Assembly (NCBI RefSeq): GCF_008386585.1
Contig: NZ_VUOB01000051.1
Coordinates: forward strand, 1 to 44,541
Reading direction: 5' to 3'
DNA: 44,541 nt
Origin: Solihabitans fulvus
GTDB lineage: Bacteria; Actinomycetota; Actinomycetes; Mycobacteriales; Pseudonocardiaceae
Below, piece by piece: positions 39,919 to 44,541 of the stretch (positions within the stretch are counted from its first letter, which is position 1; each line of letters begins with the position of its first letter). Below the pieces are notes generated by a model, which had not been told where the DNA came from, made no database searches, and saw only the letters and a program-made list of their open reading frames with translations. A program made the translations under genes and the position numbers.

Positions 39919-41055
39919 TCAGCCGTTAATCAACGAAACTAGGCGGGCCGCCATGTCGTCCCACCGCCAGTTGTCCGAAACCCACTCCCGGCCGGCCTGG
40001 CCCATCTTTGCGGCCTGCCCGGGATCGGAGAGCAATCGCCCGACGGCAGTGGCGATCTCGGCGACGTCCTCACCGTCGACGACATTCCCGGTGACGCCGT
40101 CCCGCACGGTTTCCGGCGCCCCGCCGGAACTCCCGGCGACGACGGGCAATCCGGCCGCCGACGCCTCCAGATACACGATCCCGAGGCCCTCGACGTCCAG
40201 TCCCCTGCCCCGGGTCCGGCACGGCATGGCGAAAACGTCGCCCGCCGAATAGTGCGCGGGCAACTCCGACCACGGCACCGCGCCGGTGAACACGACGTGC
40301 TCGCTCACCCCGCACGCCGAGGCGAGCCGCTCCAGCCGCGGCCGAACGGGCCCGTCGCCGACGAGCAACAGCACCGCGTCGGGCACCTGCCGGCGAATCG
40401 TCGGCAGCGCCCGCACCAGCATGTCCTGTCCCTTGCGGGAGACCAGCCTGGATACGCACACCACCACGGGACGGTCGCCGAGTCCGTGCCGCACGCGAAT
40501 CTCCGCGCGCCCAACGGGATCCGGCCGAAAGACCTCAGTGTCCACACCGGACGGCAGGTGCTCGAGCGCGGCCATCGGACCGAACGCCGAGGCGAACCGC
40601 GAACGCGTGTAGCGACTGACGAACGTGACGACGTCCGAAGTGGATCCTATGCGCCGCAACGCCTGTCGCGCGCCCGGCAGCATCGACCAGCCGACCTCGT
40701 GCCCGTGCGTGCACGACACGATCCGCTGCGCGCCGGCCTCCCGCAGCTTGGGCGCGAGCAGCGCCAGCGGCGCCGCCGCGCCGAACCACACCGCCTCGCA
40801 CTTCTCGGACCGCACGATCTCCGACGCCCTGCGCAGCACGTCCGACGTGGGCAGCATCAACGAGCTGGAATGGCGCACGACCTGGAACGGCTGGGCCGCG
40901 TCGAACTCCGGATGCGAGCCGGAACTGGCCGCCCAGGACGGTGCGTAAACAACAAGATCGTCGGCGGGCAGTCTGGTGGCCAGCGTGTGCAGATACGACT
41001 GGATCCCCCCGGGTCGAGGCGGGAAGTCATTGGTCACCAGAAGGGTCCGACGCAC
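39919..41055 (-). CDS. pimB: GDP-mannose-dependent PIM mannosyltransferase PimB' type
   Basis: The 378-residue GT4 (GT-B fold) glycosyltransferase has 'LLVTNDFPPRPGGIQSYLHTLA', 'SCTHGHEVGWSMLPGARQALRRIG', 'HLPSGVDTEVF', 'VVVCVSRLVSRKGQDMLVRALPTI', 'LLVGDGP' and the E-x7-E motif in 'GLGIVYLEASAAGLPVVAGSSGGAPETV'. This is typical of PimB' (Rv2188c), which adds the second mannose to phosphatidylinositol mannoside on the cytosolic membrane face. The GTG at 41055 follows TAGGGT plus seven bases (leaderless). Order with ripC downstream matches mycobacteria. Confidence 0.93.
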   Translation of the reverse strand: MRRTLLVTNDFPPRPGGIQSYLHTLATRLPADDLVVYAPSWAASSGSHPEFDAAQPFQVVRHSSSLMLPTSDVLRRASEIVRSEKCEAVWFGAAAPLALLAPKLREAGAQRIVSCTHGHEVGWSMLPGARQALRRIGSTSDVVTFVSRYTRSRFASAFGPMAALEHLPSGVDTEVFRPDPVGRAEIRVRHGLGDRPVVVCVSRLVSRKGQDMLVRALPTIRRQVPDAVLLLVGDGPVRPRLERLASACGVSEHVVFTGAVPWSELPAHYSAGDVFAMPCRTRGRGLDVEGLGIVYLEASAAGLPVVAGSSGGAPETVRDGVTGNVVDGEDVAEIATAVGRLLSDPGQAAKMGQAGREWVSDNWRWDDMAARLVSLING

Positions 41056-41062
41056 CGCCCGA

Positions 41063-41068
41063 ACCCTA
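41063..41068 (-). promoter_or_regulatory. Leaderless -10 element of pimB'
   Basis: Minus-strand TAGGGT, seven bases, then the GTG at 41055. Confidence 0.55.
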
Positions 41069-41156
41069 CCGGCGCTTCCTGAAGGGAAGCTGGAGATCTG
41101 AATCCAGGACTGGACAAACCCGTTGGCAACCCTTTCGAGGTCCGCGGCGTAGCGGG

Positions 41157-42467
41157 TCAGCCCAGCGTCTGCCCGAGATACTCCCGCCACCCGGCCAGCA
41201 ACCCGGCCCGATCGGTGCCGACCGACTCCCGCAACACCGTGTCGACATCCGCGTCGGCCGCCCGCCCCAACCCGGCCAGCCGGCGATACAACTCGACCAG
41301 CCCGTGCTCGCCGACGCGCCCGGCCAGGTAGACGTTCACGGTCCAGGCCTGCTCGTAGGCGAGGTCGATCTTGCTTGCCCCCGAGTGGAAGTCGCCGTCC
41401 CCCGGCAGCGCCGTCGGCAGCACGCCGGACCGCACGGCCGCGGCCAGATCGGGCGCCGCCCTCGGCACGGCCAGCCCGCTGTCGCGGTAGCCGACGTAGT
41501 CCGCGAAGCCCTCCAACAGCCACATCGGCGCGCCGTCCACGGTCGAGCCGCGCGCCGCGACATGCGTCGTCTCGTGCCGCAGCACCACCCGAAGCGCCGC
41601 CGCCGACAGGGCTCCCGTGCTCTTCGGGTTCAACACCACCCGCTGGCCGAACGCCGTGTGCGTCGCCGGGTCGACCCGGTCGGACAACGCGACCCCCGCG
41701 ATGCCGTCCACCGCGAACTCGGACCCGATCAGCGCCTGCGTCTCCGCGACATCCGTCGGCAGCAGCACGGCCAGGTGCCTGGACCACTCCCCGCCCCACA
41801 CCTCGCTCACGGCCGCGACGGCCGCGTCCAGCTCGCCGGCCACCCGGTGCGCCATCGCGTCGTTGCCGGGATGCGAGATCACCATGCCCGACGCGGTCCG
41901 CAGCACCTGACACGGCCCGAAGTCCCACGGTCCGCGCCACGTGCGCCTGCCGTGCGACTCCAGCGCGGTGTCCGAGGCGAGATACCAGTCGTGGCCGCGC
42001 CTGGCGAACAGGTAGCCCATCTGGCGGGTGGTCGGCGCGGTGTCGACACCCGCGAGCGCGTAGTCCAGCTCGACACCGGGCGCCCAGAGCTCGCTCGCCG
42101 TCCGCACGCCCGTAGGCGACGAGCCCGGATCCAGCACGCCGGCCGGGTCCAGCCGGTAGGACCACGAGTCGAGCGGCACGTCGGCGAGGTTGTCGAACAC
42201 GCCGGCCTGCGCGGCGCGGAAGGCGTCGTCGGCCTGCGGATCGACCGTCGCGAGGAACGCGTCCCGGTCCCGGTGCGCCACGGCGTCCGAGCGGCGACGC
42301 AGCAGCTCCGTGACGGCGCGCTGCCGCGCGTCGTTCGAGCTGGCGGCCGCCGCGCCGTCGGACATGCCGGACCGGGCCGGCGACTGGGAGACCAGCGCCA
42401 ACCCGACGATGAGGGCCACGGCCACCGCCGCGACCAACCAGGCCCGGTACCGGGCCATCCCGCTCAC
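41157..42467 (-). CDS. Membrane-anchored HETTH metallopeptidase-like protein
   Basis: The 436-residue protein has an uncleaved N-terminal membrane helix ('AWLVAAVAVALIVGLALVS', about residues 9-27). The extracytoplasmic part contains 'LRVVLRHETTHVAARGSTVDGAPMWLLEGFADYVGYRDSG'. HETTH (near residue 296) plus the downstream E in LLEGFADY is the gluzincin zinc and catalytic signature of peptidase-MA-like proteins. The middle region resembles an NTF2-like domain ('RRSDAVAHRDRDAFLATVDPQA'). It lies between pimB' and ripC, which suggests an envelope function; the substrate is unknown. GTG 42467 follows TACGAT plus seven bases (leaderless). Confidence 0.85.
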   Translation of the reverse strand: MSGMARYRAWLVAAVAVALIVGLALVSQSPARSGMSDGAAAASSNDARQRAVTELLRRRSDAVAHRDRDAFLATVDPQADDAFRAAQAGVFDNLADVPLDSWSYRLDPAGVLDPGSSPTGVRTASELWAPGVELDYALAGVDTAPTTRQMGYLFARRGHDWYLASDTALESHGRRTWRGPWDFGPCQVLRTASGMVISHPGNDAMAHRVAGELDAAVAAVSEVWGGEWSRHLAVLLPTDVAETQALIGSEFAVDGIAGVALSDRVDPATHTAFGQRVVLNPKSTGALSAAALRVVLRHETTHVAARGSTVDGAPMWLLEGFADYVGYRDSGLAVPRAAPDLAAAVRSGVLPTALPGDGDFHSGASKIDLAYEQAWTVNVYLAGRVGEHGLVELYRRLAGLGRAADADVDTVLRESVGTDRAGLLAGWREYLGQTLG

Positions 42468-42474
42468 ACCGGCG

Positions 42475-42480
42475 ATCGTA
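42475..42480 (-). promoter_or_regulatory. Leaderless -10 element of the HETTH gene
   Basis: Minus-strand TACGAT, seven bases, then the GTG at 42467. Confidence 0.55.
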
Positions 42481-42492
42481 CGAGGCGCAAAC

Positions 42493-42533
42493 GGCTCAGG
42501 GCCGGCACCCGGCGCGGGTGCCGGCCCTGAGCC
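42493..42533 (-). terminator. ripC terminator
   Basis: A perfect 18-bp stem (42493-42510 with 42516-42533) around a five-base loop lies 60 bases past the ripC stop on the minus strand and is followed there by GTTT. It separates ripC from the HETTH gene. Confidence 0.85.
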
Positions 42534-42594
42534 GGGAGAAATCTCGCAATCCGCGGCTGGAAGGAGCCGCGGGCAGCGTGCTAACTCACGATGC

Positions 42595-43638
42595 TCAACC
42601 CACGACCCGCCGGATCACGTTGATCGGCCCGATGCTGTCGATGGTCGCGATCTTGACCGGGACACCCTCGGTGGACGCGTGGATCGCACGCTGGTTGTCG
42701 ATCGCCAGCGCCACGTGGCTCTGACCGGAGTAGTAGATGAGCAGGTCGCCGGCCTGGACCTCGCTGCGGGACACCGACCGGCCGATTGTCGCCTGTGCGT
42801 AGCTGGTCCTCGGGATCGGGATACCGGCCGCAGCGTACGAGTGCTGGGTCAGGCTGGAGCAGTCCCAGGAGGCCGGCCCGTTGGAGCCGTACACGTACGG
42901 CTTGCCGAGCTGGGCCTGGGCGAACGCGATCACCGCGCCGATGTCACCGGTCGGGATGGTGACGCTGCCCTTGTCGCCGACGGAGTTCAGCGTGTTCTTC
43001 TCGCTGGCGCTGAGCGAGTTGAACGCCTGCTTGGCCTGCGCGGCCTGCGCGTCGACGTCCTTCTTCTGGTTGTTGATGTCCGACGTCAGCTTGGCTGCGG
43101 CGGCCTGAGCGTCCTGGGCGCGCTGCGAGGCGTCCTGCGTCTGCTTCTGCGCGTCGGCCTTCTTCGACACCGCGCCGGAGAGCCGGTCGAGGGCCTCCTT
43201 GTTGTCGGAGGCGAGCACGCCGAGCGCGGACATGCGGTTCAGGAAGTCCGTCTGCGAGCTGCTGACCAACAGTGCGGAGAGCTGGTTGAACCGCGCGCCC
43301 TCGAAGGACGCCTCGGTCAGCTGGTCGACCTGGCCGCGGAACTGCTCCTCGTCGCCCTTGGCCTGCTGCTCGGCCTGGAGCGCCTGGTTGTTGTCGTTGT
43401 TGGCCTTGTCCAGCTCGCCGTTCTTCGCGTCGAGGTCGCCCTGGGCCTTGAGCAGGTCCTGGGCGAGCTTCTCGCTCTGCTGGGACAGGTCGTTGTACTT
43501 CTTGAGCGCTTCAGAAGCGTTGGCGGGTGGAGCGGGGTCGGCGCTCGCGGGGGCTGGCGTGAGGCTCACTGCCGCAACCGCTACCGCCGTCGCCGTGAGG
43601 GCCCCGCGCATGCTGCGCTTGAGTCGTTGCGACGCCAC
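42595..43638 (-). CDS. ripC: NlpC/P60 peptidoglycan endopeptidase, RipC type
   Basis: The 347-residue secreted hydrolase has a Sec signal peptide ending in 'TPAPASA|DP' (about residue 34). A long coiled-coil follows (about residues 40-215, e.g. 'SEKLAQDLLKAQGDLDAKNGELDKA'). The C-terminal NlpC/P60 domain has Cys in 'SWDCSSLTQHSYAAAG' (about residue 260), His in 'GQSHVALAIDN', and a third polar residue in 'AIHAS'. It cuts D-Glu-mesoDAP stem-peptide links in peptidoglycan. It corresponds to Rv2190c. The GTG start has GGGAG about 11 bases upstream. A probable c-di-AMP riboswitch precedes it. Confidence 0.94.
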   Translation of the reverse strand: MASQRLKRSMRGALTATAVAVAAVSLTPAPASADPAPPANASEALKKYNDLSQQSEKLAQDLLKAQGDLDAKNGELDKANNDNNQALQAEQQAKGDEEQFRGQVDQLTEASFEGARFNQLSALLVSSSQTDFLNRMSALGVLASDNKEALDRLSGAVSKKADAQKQTQDASQRAQDAQAAAAKLTSDINNQKKDVDAQAAQAKQAFNSLSASEKNTLNSVGDKGSVTIPTGDIGAVIAFAQAQLGKPYVYGSNGPASWDCSSLTQHSYAAAGIPIPRTSYAQATIGRSVSRSEVQAGDLLIYYSGQSHVALAIDNQRAIHASTEGVPVKIATIDSIGPINVIRRVVG

Positions 43639-43660
43639 GTCGCGCGTGTCTCCCTTCGTC

Positions 43661-43822
43661 CTGACACCGCCTACCGGATTGGCTGGCAGATGCGGGCGGA
43701 GACTCGCCCTACCAGGCAGTATGCGCGTTCGCAGACCGGCCTGTACCTACGCAACCAACGGGGGGTTGTCCGGTTCGGCTCCCCGACGGGCCGATTCGGC
43801 GGCGACCTCGCGTTGCCACCCA
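43661..43822 (-). ncRNA. Probable ydaO/yuaA (cyclic di-AMP) riboswitch
   Basis: The minus-strand leader of ripC contains GTCGGGGAGCCGAACCGG near its 5' part. CGCCCGCATCTGCCAGCC-AATCCGGTAGGCGG lies near its 3' end, followed by the ripC ribosome binding site. These resemble the conserved blocks of the ydaO class (GGGGAnCC and a CAGCTAACCnGGTAGGC-like segment). In actinobacteria this class is known to precede cell-wall hydrolase genes, where c-di-AMP shuts expression off. The exact ends are approximate. A covariance search was not possible. Confidence 0.75.
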
Positions 43823-43855
43823 GGTTGGATGACTGGCCACCGCGAGATCTCGGCT

Positions 43856-43861
43856 AGGTTA
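43856..43861 (-). promoter_or_regulatory. Putative -10 of the ripC leader transcript
   Basis: Minus-strand TAACCT would start the RNA about seven bases later, near 43849, just before the riboswitch. Confidence 0.4.
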
Positions 43862-43969
43862 CGAAACGTGAGCCTCGGCGTCCACCACCGGGTCGTGAAA
43901 AAAGGCACGAGGGTGGCCTGCCACACATTCGGAGTAGGGCCGACTCCACGTTGTGACCAGCGACGTTGG

Positions 43970-44212
43970 TCATCCGACCTGTCGCTCGCCCCGCTCGGCG
44001 CTGTCTGGCGACCGTTCGGCGCATGGTCGACGATCTGCCTGCGGGGCGACCAGCCGCAGTCTCGGTACCAATCCGGCGTCCGCCAATGCGGTGATCGCCC
44101 GTTGCTCCGAACCGTCCAACTCCACGCTGGGTGGCGCGCCCAACAGCACGCTGATGACACAGTCCCGGCACGCGTCGCCCCGGACCACGCAAGTGTCGCA
44201 GTCGATGATCAT
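43970..44212 (-). CDS. Small Cys-rich conserved actinobacterial protein
   Basis: The 80-residue protein begins 'MIIDCDTCVVRGDACRDC', with CxxC pairs at residues 5/8 and 15/18 that look like a zinc knuckle. 'VISVLLGAPPSVELDGSEQRAITALADAGLVPRLRLV' follows. Proteins of this type are common in actinobacteria near NlpC/P60 genes; no function is established. The ATG at 44212 is set by AAAGGAGA five bases upstream; the open frame continues further upstream through low-complexity repeat DNA and should not be used. Confidence 0.85.
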   Translation of the reverse strand: MIIDCDTCVVRGDACRDCVISVLLGAPPSVELDGSEQRAITALADAGLVPRLRLVAPQADRRPCAERSPDSAERGERQVG

Positions 44213-44311
44213 GGCGTCTCCTTTCCATATCACGTCACGTAGCACGTCATGACGGACGGTAGGAGGGACCCCCGACAGTTTTTGGTTGTGCGGCCGTTTG
44301 GAGGGTAGGGG

Positions 44312-44541
44312 CGCTCTGGCTGGCGACTCGCAGCGCTCCGGTCGTTTGATAGGTGAGGACGACGCTCTGGCAGGCGACTCGCTTCGCTCGCTGCCCGGTT
44401 TCTGAGCTACCTGTGTTTTTTGGGCCTCGCTTCGCTCGGCCGGCGAGTTCGCCTCAAGTCGGCCCCTTCGGCTTCTCGGGCGACTCCGCTTCGCTCCGTC
44501 ACCCTCCTGCGCCTCCAGGGACCGACGGCGAACTCGCACAC
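44312..44541. repeat. Dispersed direct repeats in the 3'-most intergenic region
   Basis: cgctctggcNggcgactcgc occurs at 44312-44331 and 44363-44382 within an approximately 51-base imperfect direct repeat. Further variants of ggcgactc(c)gcttcgctc follow to the window end. No gene is visible from 44213 to 44541, and the open frames here are low-complexity. It may continue past the window. Confidence 0.65.

Noticed and set aside
43970..44539. 189-residue version of the small Cys-rich protein
   Set aside because: The extra N-terminal part is low-complexity Arg/Ser translation of repeat DNA; AAAGGAGA marks ATG 44212.

Overview
The window is chromosomal DNA from a high-GC actinobacterium, most likely of the Pseudonocardiaceae group. 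This is inferred from very strong G/C third-position bias, GTG/TTG starts, many leaderless promoters of the TAnnnT type, mycothiol-type (MDMPI) proteins, WhiJ/DUF397 regulators, a PPi-type phosphofructokinase like that known from Amycolatopsis methanolica, and a gene order that follows the Mycobacterium Rv2171-Rv2190c block. Family names below come from reading the protein sequences; no database search was run.

Layout. (1) 1-5,330: a double-VOC protein, a HEPN/SAV_6107-like gene coupled to a maleylpyruvate-isomerase-like gene behind a perfect LexA/SOS box, a YbaK-GNAT pair, and a DUF885 protein. (2) 5,447-9,863: LppM-like lipoprotein, metF, then GGPP synthase and phytoene desaturase. (3) 9,864-15,650: an accessory block with a decayed ORF, methionine aminopeptidase diverging from a small XRE protein, a BBE-type flavo-oxidase, a WhiJ-like XRE/DUF397 set and a two-gene ABC exporter. 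(4) 15,822-20,862: mannosyltransferase mptA, overlapped by phytoene synthase, then the Rv2175c-like DNA-binding protein and the PASTA kinase pknL. The carotenoid genes crtE-crtI and crtB therefore sit inside the lipoglycan/kinase block, with the accessory block between them. (5) 20,951-21,687: a VapBC-like toxin-antitoxin module between pknL and aroG. (6) 21,751-27,104: type II DAHP synthase, a DUF2891 protein, PPi-type PfkA, an Rv2179c-like 3'-exoribonuclease and a PlsC-type acyltransferase. (7) 27,289-34,126: a small membrane protein, a multicopper-oxidase-like protein that has lost several copper ligands, a ROK kinase in an operon with a CxxC protein, an ArsA-like ATPase and an SRPBCC protein, then a phosphoesterase and a second SRPBCC protein. 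(8) 34,239-44,541: fadD15, a cluster of three hairpins, a large AfsR/SARP-type regulator, pimB', a membrane-anchored HETTH protein, and the NlpC/P60 hydrolase ripC behind a probable c-di-AMP (ydaO) riboswitch, followed by a small Cys-rich protein and a repeat-rich end.

Themes. Much of the block serves the envelope: mannan elongation (mptA, pimB'), acyl lipids (plsC, fadD15), peptidoglycan turnover (ripC) and PASTA-kinase signalling (pknL). The most unusual pattern is that several unrelated genes end inside short tandem repeats, each with its own unit of 12-18 bp, and the stop codon lies in the repeat unit. At least thirteen genes carry a TAnnnT -10 element exactly 6-7 bases before an ATG/GTG, which implies leaderless mRNAs and fixes several starts.
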